A stretch of DNA of 64,000 nucleotides from Arthrobacter sp. NEB 688 (GTDB taxonomy: Bacteria > Actinomycetota > Actinomycetes > Actinomycetales > Dermatophilaceae). Of the stretch, positions 52,545 to 61,813 are shown in pieces. The stretch is taken from positions 3,844,001 through 3,908,000 of the forward strand of contig NZ_CP053707.1 of NCBI RefSeq assembly GCF_013201035.1, read 5' to 3'. Position 1 is the stretch's first letter. The number at the start of each line of letters is the position of its first letter. Position numbers and translations under genes: made by a program. Below the pieces are notes generated by a model. That model did no database searches. It saw only the letters and a list, made by a program, of their open reading frames with translations, and was not told the origin of the DNA.

Positions 52545-54602
52545 TCAGCTGACCGCGACCGAGGTGTCGTCGACGACGAACGAGGTCTGCAGCGAGGAGT
52601 CCTCGGTGGCGGTGAACTTCACCGTCACCGCCTTGCCCTTGTAGGGCAGCAGGTTGAAGGACTTCTGCACGTACGAGCTGTTCTTGTTCGCGTTGGAGTA
52701 CGTCGCGAGCGTCGTCGTCACGCCTCCCACCACGACCTGCGGCTTCATCGTGTCGTAGGCCGCGGTGCTCGTCTCGGCCGTGTCGATGCGCACCCAGAAC
52801 GACAGGGTCGCGGCGGTCGCGGTCGACGGGATGGTCACCGTCTGCTGCTCGGTCTCGGTGCCGGTCGCGCCGTTGCCGCCGAGCCACATCTTCCAGCTGC
52901 CGGTGCGGGCCGGGCGGCCGGTGTTGTTGGTGATCGGGCCGGCCGTGCCGGTCCACACCGTGGCGCCGGACTCGAAGCCCGCGTTCTGGAGCAGGTTGCC
53001 GCTCGTGGGCGGCGGGGTGGTCGTGCCACCGCCGCAGCTCTGCGTGCCGGCCGGGACCGAGATGGCCGAGAAGGCGCTCTCGACGGCGGTGCAGACGGCC
53101 GTGTTGGTCGGGAAGAGCTCCTTGGCCGACGCGATCGCGCCCTCACGGGCCGCCGCGTAGTTGCTCGTCGAGGTCAGCTTGGTGGCCAGGGTGCGGTACC
53201 AGACCTTCTCGATGTTCGAGCGGCCGCCGCCGGTCACGGTCGAGCCGTTGCAGGTGGGGCTGTTGTACGAGACACCGTTGACGGTCTTGGCGCCCGAGCC
53301 CTCGGAGGCGAGGAAGAACCAGTGGTTGAGCGGGCCCGAGGAGTAGTGCGGGTCGAGGTTCTTCGTGCTCGTCGTCCAGCAGTCCTGGCTCGCGCCGTCC
53401 TTGCTCGGCTTGTCCATGTAGCGCAGCGGGGTGCCGTTGCCGTTGATGTTGATCTTCTCGCCGATGAGGTAGTCGCCCGGGTCGGCGGAGGAGTTCGCGT
53501 AGAACTCGACGGCGGTCCCGAAGATGTCCGAGGTCGCCTCGTTGAGGCCGCCGGCGTCGCCCGTGTAGGCCAGGCCCGCCGTGTTCTCGGTGACGCCGTG
53601 GCTCATCTCGTGGGCGGCGACGTCGATGCTCGTCAGCGGGTGGGTGTTGCCCGTGCCGTCGCCGTACGTCATCTGGGTGCCGTCCCAGAAGGCGTTGACG
53701 TAGGCGTTGCCGTAGTGGACGCGGCTGCGGGCGCCGCGGCCGTCGTTCCAGATGCCGGCGCGACCGAGGACGTTGTTGTAGTAGTCGTAGGTCTTCTCGG
53801 CGCCGTACTCGGCGTCGACGGCGGCCGTCTGGCGGTTGGACGCGGTGCCGTCGCCCCAGACGTTGTCGGCGTCGGTGAACTGCGTGCCGGCCGCGGTCGA
53901 GCTCGTCGACCCGTTGAGGTCGGTCGTGTAGTTGCCGTGGCTGTCCTTGAGCAGCCACGAGGACCCGCTCTGCGTCGTGTTGAGCGTCACCGTGCCCGAG
54001 TACATCGAGTTGCCGGTGCCGTTGACGATCTCGTCCCAGCTGGAGACGACCGCGCCGGTGTTCGCGTCGACGATCGTGTGCAGGCGGCTCGGGGTCTGGT
54101 CGGCCTTGACCCCGGTCGTCACGACGTCGTAGGCGAGTCGGGGGCTGCCCGAGCCCGCCCAGACCACGAGCTCGCCCTGGCTCTTCTCGCCGGAGGCCTT
54201 CGAGCGCTCGGCGCCGGTCGTGACCGCCGCGCTCTTCGCGAGCTTCGGGGTCGTCGACGGGGCGGCGACGGACGTGCGGCCGGCGTTGTAGCGGACCTCC
54301 TCGAGGGAGCCCTTGGCGCTCTTCTCGACGACGAGGTCGCCGCCGACGACGCGCAGGCCGTTCCAGGTGCGGTCGTAGCGCGTGTGCGTCGTCCCGTCCT
54401 TGTCGGTGACGACCGACCGCGGGACGAGCTTCTCGGCCGTGGCGAGCCCGAGGGCGGCGTGGTCGGAGCCCGCGGCGGCCGCGGCGGAGGTGGAGGCCGG
54501 GGTGGCGGCGGAGGGGGCGCCGACGGCGCTGGCGGAGGTGCTGCCGGCGACGATCGTCGCGAGGGCGGCGCCGAGGGCCAGGCCGGTGGTGAGTCGTCTC
54601 AC
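52545..54602 (-). CDS. Secreted M4 (thermolysin) family metalloprotease
   Basis: 685 residues. Signal peptide 1 to about 26, FTP and PepSY propeptide (about 45-195), then the M4 catalytic domain with [18 protein letters not shown] (zinc HExxH) and [12 protein letters not shown] (third ligand Glu). A Pro/Thr linker is followed by a C-terminal beta-sandwich (about 545-685) of the carbohydrate-binding/P-domain-like type. It starts at a GTG at 54602 with AAGGAG upstream. It acts outside the cell. Together with the M36 protease it gives a secreted proteolytic set. Confidence 0.95.
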   Translation of the reverse strand: MRRLTTGLALGAALATIVAGSTSASAVGAPSAATPASTSAAAAAGSDHAALGLATAEKLVPRSVVTDKDGTTHTRYDRTWNGLRVVGGDLVVEKSAKGSLEEVRYNAGRTSVAAPSTTPKLAKSAAVTTGAERSKASGEKSQGELVVWAGSGSPRLAYDVVTTGVKADQTPSRLHTIVDANTGAVVSSWDEIVNGTGNSMYSGTVTLNTTQSGSSWLLKDSHGNYTTDLNGSTSSTAAGTQFTDADNVWGDGTASNRQTAAVDAEYGAEKTYDYYNNVLGRAGIWNDGRGARSRVHYGNAYVNAFWDGTQMTYGDGTGNTHPLTSIDVAAHEMSHGVTENTAGLAYTGDAGGLNEATSDIFGTAVEFYANSSADPGDYLIGEKININGNGTPLRYMDKPSKDGASQDCWTTSTKNLDPHYSSGPLNHWFFLASEGSGAKTVNGVSYNSPTCNGSTVTGGGRSNIEKVWYRTLATKLTSTSNYAAAREGAIASAKELFPTNTAVCTAVESAFSAISVPAGTQSCGGGTTTPPPTSGNLLQNAGFESGATVWTGTAGPITNNTGRPARTGSWKMWLGGNGATGTETEQQTVTIPSTATAATLSFWVRIDTAETSTAAYDTMKPQVVVGGVTTTLATYSNANKNSSYVQKSFNLLPYKGKAVTVKFTATEDSSLQTSFVVDDTSVAVS

Positions 54603-54660
54603 GGTCGGGGATCTCCTTGGGGAGGGGTGTGCACCCGTGTTCGGGCACGGGTGGAAACAT

Positions 54661-54694
54661 CCAACTCGGTTGGCCTGCGAGACAAGAGCTCTTG
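54661..54694 (-). promoter_or_regulatory. Two palindromes upstream of the M4 protease gene
   Basis: CCAACTCGGTTGG (54661-54673) and CAAGAGCTCTTG (54683-54694) are perfect palindromes with centres about 21.5 bp apart, two helical turns. They lie in the divergent gap before the protease and the lipase-like gene. They are candidate operators; the regulator is unknown. Confidence 0.5.
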
Positions 54695-54839
54695 CGAAGA
54701 ATTGACCATCCCTCCGGAACTCTTTACCGGTCCGGGGCAGGACCTTGACCTAGCCGAGGGCCCGGCTGTGAGGCCCGCTCCCCCACCGGTCGCCGGCGAC
54801 CTTCCCCCGTGGTAGCGCCGCGCCTACAGTGAGCCCGCG

Positions 54840-55769
54840 ATGAGCGACCCCCAGCAGCCGCGCGGTGCGTCCACCCCCGAGCCCTCGGAGCCCGCCCCGC
54901 GGGCCCCGCAGGCGTGCCGCGCGCTGCTCGGTGGCCTGCGAGCGCTCGCCGACCCCGCCGTCCTCGCCGGTGCGGCCGTGGAGACCGCCTGGCTCGGGGC
55001 ACACCTCACGACGTGGCCGCTCGGGCTCGTCGGCTCCGGCCGCTCCGCCGGCGGCCCGGCCTACCGTCTCGAGCACCTGCCCCCGGTGCAGCGCGGGATG
55101 CTCGTCGCCGACGTCGAGGCCGCCGGGACGCCGATCCTGCTCGTGCACGGGATCGTCAGCAACCGGTCGGTCTTCACGGTGCTGCGGCGCGGGCTCACCC
55201 GCCGCGGCTTCTCGAACGTCTTCGCGATGAACTACTCCTCGGTGGCGACCGACGTCCGCACGGCGGCCCTGCGGCTGGCCGACGAGGTCGAGGCCGTCTG
55301 CGAGCAGACCGGCTTCGAGCGCATCCACGTCATCGGCCACAGCCTCGGCGGCCTCGTCGCCCGCTACTACGTGACGCGCCTCGGCGGGGACGAGCGGGTG
55401 CACACCCTCGTGACGCTCGGCACCCCGCACGAGGGGACGTGGGCGGCGTACGCGCTGCCGATGCGCCTCATGCGGCAGATGCGCCCGGGCAGCGGCCTGA
55501 TGCGCGAGCTCGCCCGGCCGGTGCGCGGCTGCCGCACCCGCTTCCTCGCGTACTGGTCCGACAGCGACGCCGCGATCGTGCCGCAGCGCTCGGCCGCCCT
55601 GCGCCACCCGGACCTCTCGGCCCGCTCGGTGCGGCTGCACGGCGCGGGGCACCTGACCCTGCCGATGCTCGGCGAGGTCGTGCACGGCATCTCGGGCGCC
55701 CTGACCCAGCTCGACGCCGACGGCAGCACCGTGCGGCAGGGGGTCGTGCCGCTCTCCCGCCGCGGCTGA
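54840..55769 (+). CDS. Alpha/beta-hydrolase (lipase/esterase-like)
   Basis: 309 residues. ILLVHGIVSNRS forms the oxyanion region and VIGHSLGGLVARYY the nucleophile elbow (GHSLGG). A catalytic His is expected in HGAGHLTLPM, and an Asp in YWSDSDAAIVP. The first 50 residues are Pro/Ala-rich with a hydrophobic stretch, so it may be membrane-associated. A -10-like TACAGT at 54825-54830 lies 9 bases before the ATG. The substrate (lipid or ester) is unknown. Confidence 0.88.
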   Translation: MSDPQQPRGASTPEPSEPAPRAPQACRALLGGLRALADPAVLAGAAVETAWLGAHLTTWPLGLVGSGRSAGGPAYRLEHLPPVQRGMLVADVEAAGTPILLVHGIVSNRSVFTVLRRGLTRRGFSNVFAMNYSSVATDVRTAALRLADEVEAVCEQTGFERIHVIGHSLGGLVARYYVTRLGGDERVHTLVTLGTPHEGTWAAYALPMRLMRQMRPGSGLMRELARPVRGCRTRFLAYWSDSDAAIVPQRSAALRHPDLSARSVRLHGAGHLTLPMLGEVVHGISGALTQLDADGSTVRQGVVPLSRRG

Positions 55770-55770
55770 C

Positions 55771-55950
55771 CCCGCACGTGCGGGGTTGTCGCTGTCCGGA
55801 GCGCGGGCCGACCACGAAAAGCCCGCACGTGCCGGGTTATCGCGGTCCGGGACGCGGTCCGACCACGAAAAGCCCGCACGTGCGGGGTCGTCGCGATCCG
55901 GGAGGCCCGCCCGCCACGAAAAGCTCGCACGTGCGGGGTCGTCAGCGTCG
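55771..55950. repeat. 51-bp tandem repeat, three full copies and one partial
   Basis: Units at 55771-55821, 55822-55872 and 55873-55923, then a 27-base partial at 55924-55950. Each begins with a palindrome, CCCGCACGTGCGGG in units 1 and 3, with one- or two-base changes in the others, and ends CCACGAAAAG (CGACCACGAAAAG in two). The middle of each unit varies. The period equals 17 codons. It could be a set of terminators or protein-binding sites, or a simple minisatellite. Confidence 0.85.
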
Positions 55951-56090
55951 AAGATGCCGGTCGACCGGTCCCTGAGACCGCTCACAGCAGGGTCCGGGGC
56001 CCCGCGCGGCAGCGTTTGCGCAGGTCAGCCACCCGGACCTGACATCGATGTCGACAGCACGGCTCCCGTCGTCCACACCCCCGAGTTTGT

Positions 56091-56114
56091 GTCACGGAAT
56101 GGTCACGGTACGGT
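56091..56114 (+). promoter_or_regulatory. MtrA-like direct repeat and promoter of the M23 peptidase gene
   Basis: GTCACG occurs at 56091-56096 and again at 56102-56107, 11 bp apart in the same orientation, as in MtrA boxes before cell-wall hydrolase genes in actinobacteria. A -10-like TACGGT at 56109-56114 follows. MtrA itself is not in the window. Confidence 0.65.
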
Positions 56115-56166
56115 GGTGCGGCCCCGCCAGGCCCCTGCCGTCGACACCCCCGAGGTCCCCCCCGTC

Positions 56167-56943
56167 GTGAGTTCCCGGTCGTACACCGGGCGTCACTACG
56201 CCGGACGCCACCGCGTCCAGCGTCGCGCCCGCACCCCCCGCGCCCTGAGCCCCGGGTTCGTCCTCCCGACGGTCGCCGCCGCCGGCCTCGTGGTCACCGC
56301 CACCGGGGCGAGCATGGCCGAGTCCTCGCCGCAGCCCTTCGAGCTGACGAGCACGCAGACGGCCATGGTCCGCACGCAGCAGGCGTCCGACGCCGAGACC
56401 GGCGCCGAGCTGGCCAACCGCCGCCAGGACGCGAGCATCCAGTCCGCCGCCCTCCAGGGCCGCGCGGAGGCCAAGGTCCGCGCGGCGCGCGCCGCCGAGC
56501 GCAAGGCGGCGCAGGTCGCCAAGGCCCGGGCCGCGGCCGAGAAGCAGGCCAAGAAGTGGGTCCGCCCGATCGGCCTGTGGAACATCACCTCCGGGTACGG
56601 CTGGCGCTGGGGCAAGACGCACGACGGCATCGACCTCGGCGCCCCCACCGGCACCCCGCTCTCGGCGATGTCCAAGGGCACGGTCATCAAGGCCGGCTGG
56701 GAGGACAGCTTCGGCTACAAGGTCGAGATCAAGTACTGGGACGGCAGCATCTCCTGGTACGGCCACATGAGCCGCATCGACGTCATGACCGGCCAGGAGG
56801 TCATGCCGGGCGACCGCGTCGGCCTCGTCGGCAACACGGGCCACTCGTTCGGCTCGCACCTGCACCTGGAGTTCCAGGAGACGACCGCCAGCGACACCCC
56901 GATCGACCCGGTGCCCTGGCTCAAGGACCACGGCCTCTGGTGA
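56167..56943 (+). CDS. Secreted M23-family peptidase (LytM-like)
   Basis: About 258 residues. A basic start and hydrophobic core (about residues 28-50) form a signal peptide. An Ala/Lys/Glu-rich coiled coil (about 70-135) precedes an M23 domain with THDGIDLGAPTGTPL, GNTGHSFGSHLHLEF and the expected zinc ligands His, Asp and HxH. It should cut peptidoglycan cross-links. The GTG at 56167 is chosen because the MtrA-like promoter ends at 56114 and the earlier frame overlaps it and the tandem repeat. Regulation by MtrAB is likely (inference). Confidence 0.88.
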   Translation: MSSRSYTGRHYAGRHRVQRRARTPRALSPGFVLPTVAAAGLVVTATGASMAESSPQPFELTSTQTAMVRTQQASDAETGAELANRRQDASIQSAALQGRAEAKVRAARAAERKAAQVAKARAAAEKQAKKWVRPIGLWNITSGYGWRWGKTHDGIDLGAPTGTPLSAMSKGTVIKAGWEDSFGYKVEIKYWDGSISWYGHMSRIDVMTGQEVMPGDRVGLVGNTGHSFGSHLHLEFQETTASDTPIDPVPWLKDHGLW

Positions 56944-56982
56944 CCCCCGGTGCCGCCCTGCGCGGCACCCCTGCTCGACCGA

Positions 56983-57009
56983 CGACCCCGGCGCATGCCG
57001 CCGGGGTCG
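56983..57009. terminator. Bidirectional terminator between the M23 gene and pcrA
   Basis: A perfect 11-bp stem (56983-56993 with 56999-57009) with a 5-base loop lies between the convergent genes. Confidence 0.7.
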
Positions 57010-57021
57010 CGGCGTCCGCGG

Positions 57022-59454
57022 CTACAGCTTCTCGAGGGGCGCGAAGCGCAGGACGAACCGCTTGACCCCGAGCTCGCCGCCGAAGTCGACCTCGGCCTGC
57101 GTCTTCTCGCCCTCGCCGAGCGTGCGCACGACCGAGCCGAGCCCGTAGGTGTCGTGGGTGACCTTGTCACCGGGCGAGAGCTGGATGAGCGGCCGGTTGC
57201 CCGGCGAGCGCACGCCCGGACGGGCGGCGAGGGTCGCGACGGCGGGCCGCTGGTCGCGGCGCCCGACGGCAGCGGCCCCGGAGAGCTCGCGCTCCCACTC
57301 GAGGAGCTCGGCCGGGATCTCGTCGAGGAAGCGCGAGGGCGGGTTGTACTGCGGTGAGCCCCAAGCGGATCGGACGGCCGCCCGCGAGAGGTGCAGGCGC
57401 TCGCGCGCCCGGGTGATGCCGACGTAGGCGAGCCGGCGCTCCTCCTCGAGCTCCTTGGCGTCGCCGAGGCTGCGCAGGTGGGGGAAGGTGCCGTCCTCCA
57501 TCCCGGTGAGGAAGACGACGGGGAACTCCAGGCCCTTGGCCGTGTGCAGGGTCATGAGGGTGACCACGCCCTGCTCCTCGGCCTCGGCGCTGTCGGGGAT
57601 CTCGTCCGCGTCGGCGACGAGGGAGACCCGCTCGAGGAAGTCCTCGAGGCTGATGACCTCGCCGGTCTCGCGGCGTGAGTCGTCGAACTCGCGCGCGACG
57701 GCGACGAGCTCGGCGAGGTTCTCGACCCGGGTCTCGTCCTGCGGGTCGCGGCTGTCGCGCAGCTCGGTGAGGTAGCCGGTGCGGTCGAGGATCGCCTCGA
57801 GGAGGTCGGCGACGCCGTTCTCCTCGTCGTCGCGGACCCGGCCGAGGTCCTCGAGGATCTGGGTGAAGCCGCGGATGGCGGCGACCGACCGGGTGGCGAT
57901 GCCCGGCGCGTCCTCGGGGCGCCCGAGGGCGGCGACGAACGGGATGCGCTCGCGCTCGGCGAGGGCCGCGACGCACGCCTCGGCGCGGTCGCCGATGCCG
58001 CGCTTGGGCACGTTGAGGACTCGGCGCAGGTTGACCGTGTCGGTGGGGTTGGAGAGCACGCGCAGGTAGGCGAGCGCGTCCTTGACCTCGCGGCGCTCGT
58101 AGAACCGGGTGCCGCCGACCACCTTGTAGGGCAGCCCGACCCGGACGAACACCTCCTCGAGCGCCCGGCTCTGCGCGTTCGTGCGGTAGAACACGGCGAC
58201 GTCGCCGGGGCGGGCCTCGTGCGCGTCGGTCAGCCGGTCGATGGTGCGGGCGACGAACGACGCCTCGTCGTGCTCGTTGTCGGCGACGTAGCCGATGATC
58301 CGCGCGCCGTCGCCGCTGTCGGTCCAGAGGTTCTTCGGGCGACGGCCCTCGTTGCGGGCGATGACCGCGTTGGCCGCCCGCAGGATGGTCTGGGTCGAGC
58401 GGTAGTTCTGCTCGAGGAGGATGGTCCGCGCCTGCGGGTAGTCCTCCTCGAACTCCTCGATGTTGCGGATGGTCGCGCCGCGGAAGGCGTAGATGGACTG
58501 GTCGGCGTCACCGACGACGACGAGCTCGCTCGGCTCGACGCCGTGCTCGGTGCGCGTCTCGTCCGAGCCCACGAGCTCCTTGACCAGCTGGTACTGCGCG
58601 TGGTTGGTGTCCTGGTACTCGTCGACCATCACGTGGCGGAAGCGGCGCCGGTAGTGCTCGACGACGTCGGGGAAGGCCTGGAACATGTGGACCGTCGTCA
58701 TGATGAGGTCGTCGAAGTCCATGGCGTTGGCCTGTCGCAGCCGCCGCTGGTACTCGCTGTAGGCCTCGGCGAGGACCTGCTCCTGGTGGGTGCCCTCCTG
58801 CGCCACGCGGCTGGCGAAGGTCTCCTCGTCGACGAGCTCGTTCTTGAGGTTGGACACCTGGTGGCCGAACGCGCGCGGGTTGTAGCGCTTGGGGTCGAGG
58901 TCCATGTCGCGCAGGACCATCGCCATGAGCCGCTGGCTGTCGGCGGCGTCGTAGATGGAGAACTGCGAGCGCATCCCGACCTTGTCGGCCTCACGGCGCA
59001 GGATGCGCACGCACGCGCTGTGGAAGGTCATGACCCACATCGCCTTGGCGCGCGGGCCGACGAGGTCGGAGACCCGCTCGCGCATCTCGGCGGCGGCCTT
59101 GTTCGTGAAGGTGATCGCGAGGACCTGGCCGGGCTGGACGCCGCGGTCGGCCAGGAGGTGGGCGATGCGGTGGGTGAGCACCCGGGTCTTGCCCGAGCCG
59201 GCGCCGGCGACGATGAGCAGGGGCGGGCCCTCGTGGAGGACGGCCTCGCGCTGCTGCGGGTTGAGCCCCTCGAGCAGCGCCGCGGCGTCGAGGCGGCGGC
59301 CGGGGCCGCCGTCGGGCCCGCGCCCCTCGGCGGCCGCCTGCGCCCACGTCGGGACACCCGCGGCGTCGACGAGGGCCGCCCGGGCGCTCGCGTGGGTCGC
59401 GGGGTCGGTGGGGTGGGACTGGCCGAAGTCGAGGCCGTCGAACAGGGTGCTCAT
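57022..59454 (-). CDS. pcrA: UvrD/PcrA-type DNA helicase
   Basis: 810 residues. NPQQREAVLHEGPPLLIVAGAGSGKTR (Walker A), MVDEYQDTN (Walker B), VVVGDADQSIYAFRGA, LLEQNYRS, TLHTAKGLEFPVV and YVGITRARERL give the full set of SF1A helicase motifs. The C-terminal tail LSPGDKVTHDTYGLGSVVRTLG is the tudor-like RNA polymerase-binding region. It unwinds DNA in repair and restart. The ATG at 59454 (MSTLFDGLDF) is chosen; the frame extends to 60165 as a shadow. A -10-like TACGGT (59570-59565) gives a leader of about 100 bases that contains direct repeats. Confidence 0.96.
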   Translation of the reverse strand: MSTLFDGLDFGQSHPTDPATHASARAALVDAAGVPTWAQAAAEGRGPDGGPGRRLDAAALLEGLNPQQREAVLHEGPPLLIVAGAGSGKTRVLTHRIAHLLADRGVQPGQVLAITFTNKAAAEMRERVSDLVGPRAKAMWVMTFHSACVRILRREADKVGMRSQFSIYDAADSQRLMAMVLRDMDLDPKRYNPRAFGHQVSNLKNELVDEETFASRVAQEGTHQEQVLAEAYSEYQRRLRQANAMDFDDLIMTTVHMFQAFPDVVEHYRRRFRHVMVDEYQDTNHAQYQLVKELVGSDETRTEHGVEPSELVVVGDADQSIYAFRGATIRNIEEFEEDYPQARTILLEQNYRSTQTILRAANAVIARNEGRRPKNLWTDSGDGARIIGYVADNEHDEASFVARTIDRLTDAHEARPGDVAVFYRTNAQSRALEEVFVRVGLPYKVVGGTRFYERREVKDALAYLRVLSNPTDTVNLRRVLNVPKRGIGDRAEACVAALAERERIPFVAALGRPEDAPGIATRSVAAIRGFTQILEDLGRVRDDEENGVADLLEAILDRTGYLTELRDSRDPQDETRVENLAELVAVAREFDDSRRETGEVISLEDFLERVSLVADADEIPDSAEAEEQGVVTLMTLHTAKGLEFPVVFLTGMEDGTFPHLRSLGDAKELEEERRLAYVGITRARERLHLSRAAVRSAWGSPQYNPPSRFLDEIPAELLEWERELSGAAAVGRRDQRPAVATLAARPGVRSPGNRPLIQLSPGDKVTHDTYGLGSVVRTLGEGEKTQAEVDFGGELGVKRFVLRFAPLEKL

Positions 59455-59639
59455 CTCGGGAGCCAGCCTACGTCGCGGGGCCGACACCGCGGACATGGGT
59501 GGACCCCCGGAGCGCTCGATCGGTGCAGGGGTTCCGATCGGTGCGACCCGGGGGTCTTGTCCCCACCGTAGGGCCACGAGGAGCACGGCGTCTAGGGTTT
59601 GTCCAAGGAGATTTCCGCAGGTCGGAACAATCCCGCCGC

Positions 59640-60362
59640 TCAGGACCGCCGACGGTTGCCGGACCCGTCGAGGACGGAGCGGGCCCGGGCCCACCACGAG
59701 CGGCGGTCGGCCGGCGAGCGCGGCATCGACTGCGCCCCCGGTGAGGGCAGCGTGAAGGACAGCACCATCCCGCCGAGCCCCACCGCCAGCATCAGCCACC
59801 GCGGGACGGGGAAGAGGACCGGACCGTCGCCGTCCGGCCCCAGGACCCGCTGCACCACGACGAGGACGACCACGATGAGCACGGCCCAGGTGAGCACGTC
59901 GACGGCGGGGTCCAGCAGCGACCGCCGCTTCCCGACCCGGCGACCCGCCCGCCGCTCCAGCCACAGCCCCACCGTCCACGGCTGCACCGCGCCGGCCACC
60001 GCCGTCCCGATCACCATCGACACGAGGAACGGGGTCACCGGGACCGCGCCGGCCCACGCCACGGGCGAGGTGAACGCGGCGACGGCCAGCCAGAAGCCCG
60101 GGAACCCCACGGCGCTGGCGAGCACCAGGGCGAGCACGCGGCGGACCCCCGGCGGCCGGGCCCACTGCGCGGCGTAGTCGGTGGGCTGCCCGAACGCCTC
60201 GACGGGGTCCTCGTGGGTGGCCTCGACGTGGGCGAGGACGTCCTGGACGACGACGCGCACCCTCGCCTCCGGCAGGCCGGCGAGCCGCAGCTGGCTCGCG
60301 AGCACCCGGCAGTACTCCAGCACGTCGACGCGCATCCCGTCGACCGGTCGCATCCCCTCCAC
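59640..60362 (-). CDS. HAAS/DUF1700-like membrane protein, partner of PadR
   Basis: 240 residues. An N-terminal helical signalling domain (about 70 residues: DVLEYCRVLASQLRLAGLP and following) is followed by four hydrophobic segments. Such proteins are usually encoded directly downstream of a PadR regulator, as here. The GTG at 60362, 1 base after the PadR stop, has GGAGG 6 bases upstream. An ATG at 60353 is also possible. Function unknown, possibly membrane stress sensing. Confidence 0.78.
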   Translation of the reverse strand: MEGMRPVDGMRVDVLEYCRVLASQLRLAGLPEARVRVVVQDVLAHVEATHEDPVEAFGQPTDYAAQWARPPGVRRVLALVLASAVGFPGFWLAVAAFTSPVAWAGAVPVTPFLVSMVIGTAVAGAVQPWTVGLWLERRAGRRVGKRRSLLDPAVDVLTWAVLIVVVLVVVQRVLGPDGDGPVLFPVPRWLMLAVGLGGMVLSFTLPSPGAQSMPRSPADRRSWWARARSVLDGSGNRRRS

Positions 60363-60363
60363 G

Positions 60364-60714
60364 TCAGACCTCCAGCGCTCTCGTCATCCGGTCGGCGAAG
60401 GACGTCCAGCCGTCCCGGCCCGCCACGAGGACCTCGTGCCCCCGGGGCGTCAGCGCGAAGTAGCGCCGCGCCGGCGCCCCCTCGGCCACCGACCACTCGC
60501 TGCGCACGAGGCCGTCGTCCTCGAGCCGCCCGAGCAGCGGGTAGAGGGTCCCCCCGCGCAGCCCGGGGAGGCCGGCCTCGGCGAGCGAGCCCAGGAGCGC
60601 GTACCCGTAGGCCGACCCCTCGCGCGCGAGCACGGCGAGGACCGCGAGGTCGAGGACCCCCTTGAGCCACTGGCTCTCGCGGTCCGGCCGCGGCGACTGC
60701 CCCACGAGCCACAT
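60364..60714 (-). CDS. PadR-family transcriptional regulator
   Basis: About 116 residues. QWLKGVLDLAVLAVLAREGSAYGYAL and LRGGTLYPLLGRLEDDGLVRSE are the winged helix of PadR, and a C-terminal helix follows. The ATG at 60714 with GAGG 4 bases upstream is preferred to the frame's first ATG at 60741. A palindrome ACCTAGGT at 60723-60730 sits directly upstream and may be its own operator. The effector is unknown. Confidence 0.88.
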   Translation of the reverse strand: MWLVGQSPRPDRESQWLKGVLDLAVLAVLAREGSAYGYALLGSLAEAGLPGLRGGTLYPLLGRLEDDGLVRSEWSVAEGAPARRYFALTPRGHEVLVAGRDGWTSFADRMTRALEV

Positions 60715-60823
60715 CGTCCTCGACCTAGGTAGGACCGTCAACTAGTCGGTGATGCGACTGTCGCGCACCCCGAGGTCGCGCGGGACGGCCCGGGTGTCGG
60801 CGCGAGGCCCTAGCGTGGGGTCC

Positions 60824-61813
60824 ATGGCCTCGCGCAAGGGTGAGTTCGGGGAGCCCGTCGTCCTCGACGTCGACGGGTTCGACGTGCGCGTGTCCAGCCC
60901 CGAGCGCGTCTACTTCCCCGCCCGCGGCGAGACCAAGCTCGACCTCGTGCAGTACTACCTGTCGGTGGGCGAGGGCATCGTCAACGCCCTGCGCGAGCGC
61001 CCCTGCATGCTCCACCGCTTCCCCGACGGCCTGGCGGGGCCGAAGGTGCACCAGAAGCGCCTGCCCCGGGGCGCGCCGCCGTGGGTCGAGACCGTCCGGC
61101 TGCACTTCCCGCGCTACGGCCTGCACGCCGACGAGCTGTGCGTCACCCGCCTCGCCGACGTCGCCTGGGCCTGCCAGATGAGCACCGTCGAGTTCCATCC
61201 CTGGAACAGCCGGCGCGCCGACACCGAGCAGCCCGACGAGTGGCGCATCGACCTCGACCCGATGCCCGACGCCCCCTTCTCCCGCGTGCGTCGCGCCGCG
61301 CACGTCGCGCACGAGGTCCTCGACGAGCTCGGGGCGGTCGGCTGGCCGAAGACGAGCGGCGGCCACGGCCTGCACGTCTACGTCCGCATCGCGCCCGAGC
61401 ACGGGTTCACCGACGTCCGCCGCGCCGCGCTGGCCTTCGCCCGCGAGGTCGAGCGGCGCATCCCGGACGACGTGACGACGACCTGGTGGCGCAAGGACCG
61501 CGACCCCTCGGCCGTGTTCGTCGACTACAACCAGAACGCCCGCGACCACACGATCGCCGCTGCGTACTCGGTGCGCGGCAACCACATCGGCACCGTGTCG
61601 GCCCCGTTGCGCTGGAGCGAGGTCGACGACGCCGAGCCCGACGACTTCACCATCGCGACGATGCCCGCCCGCTACGCCGAGCTCGGCGACCTCCACGCGG
61701 GCATCGACGACGCCGTCTTCGACATCGCCCCCCTCCTCGAGTGGGCGGAACGAGACGAGGCGGACGGCGCGCCGGCTCCCCCGGAGCCCGAGGACGACAC
61801 CGGGAAGCCCTGA
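60824..61813 (+). CDS. LigD-type DNA polymerase/primase domain protein (NHEJ)
   Basis: 329 residues. SSPERVYFPARGETKLDLVQYYL, CMLHRFPDGLAG, EFHPWNSRR, DLDPMPDAPF (metal-binding Asp-x-Asp) and SGGHGLHVYVRI are typical of the archaeo-eukaryotic primase-like polymerase domain of LigD. The ligase and nuclease domains are absent, as in many actinobacteria where they are separate genes. It adds nucleotides during non-homologous end joining. A -10-like TAGCGT ends 7 bases before the ATG (leaderless). No ku gene is in the window. Confidence 0.9.
   Translation: MASRKGEFGEPVVLDVDGFDVRVSSPERVYFPARGETKLDLVQYYLSVGEGIVNALRERPCMLHRFPDGLAGPKVHQKRLPRGAPPWVETVRLHFPRYGLHADELCVTRLADVAWACQMSTVEFHPWNSRRADTEQPDEWRIDLDPMPDAPFSRVRRAAHVAHEVLDELGAVGWPKTSGGHGLHVYVRIAPEHGFTDVRRAALAFAREVERRIPDDVTTTWWRKDRDPSAVFVDYNQNARDHTIAAAYSVRGNHIGTVSAPLRWSEVDDAEPDDFTIATMPARYAELGDLHAGIDDAVFDIAPLLEWAERDEADGAPAPPEPEDDTGKP

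Larger units (their letters stand above)
55770..56166. other. Intergenic region of 397 bp with tandem repeats and an MtrA-like box
   Basis: No gene is assigned. The 55786-56166 part of the long frame is open only because the repeat period is a multiple of 3. It holds the 51-bp tandem repeat (55771-55950), about 140 bp of unremarkable GC-rich DNA, and the promoter of the M23 peptidase. Confidence 0.65.

Noticed and set aside
55771..55950. CRISPR array
   Set aside because: The units are contiguous 51-bp tandem copies with related middles, not short identical repeats with unique spacers, and there are no cas genes.
55786..56166. N-terminal extension of the M23 peptidase through the tandem repeat
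   Set aside because: The frame is open only because the repeat is a multiple of three, and the promoter and MtrA-like box lie inside it. The signal peptide starts after 56167.
56041..56166. c-di-AMP (ydaO) riboswitch before the cell-wall hydrolase gene
   Set aside because: Such leaders often precede these genes, but the conserved ydaO blocks are not visible and the gap after the promoter is too short.
60723..60730. PadR operator
   Set aside because: ACCTAGGT is only 8 bases long and the flanks are not symmetrical. It is mentioned in the gene entry but is too weak for a separate feature.
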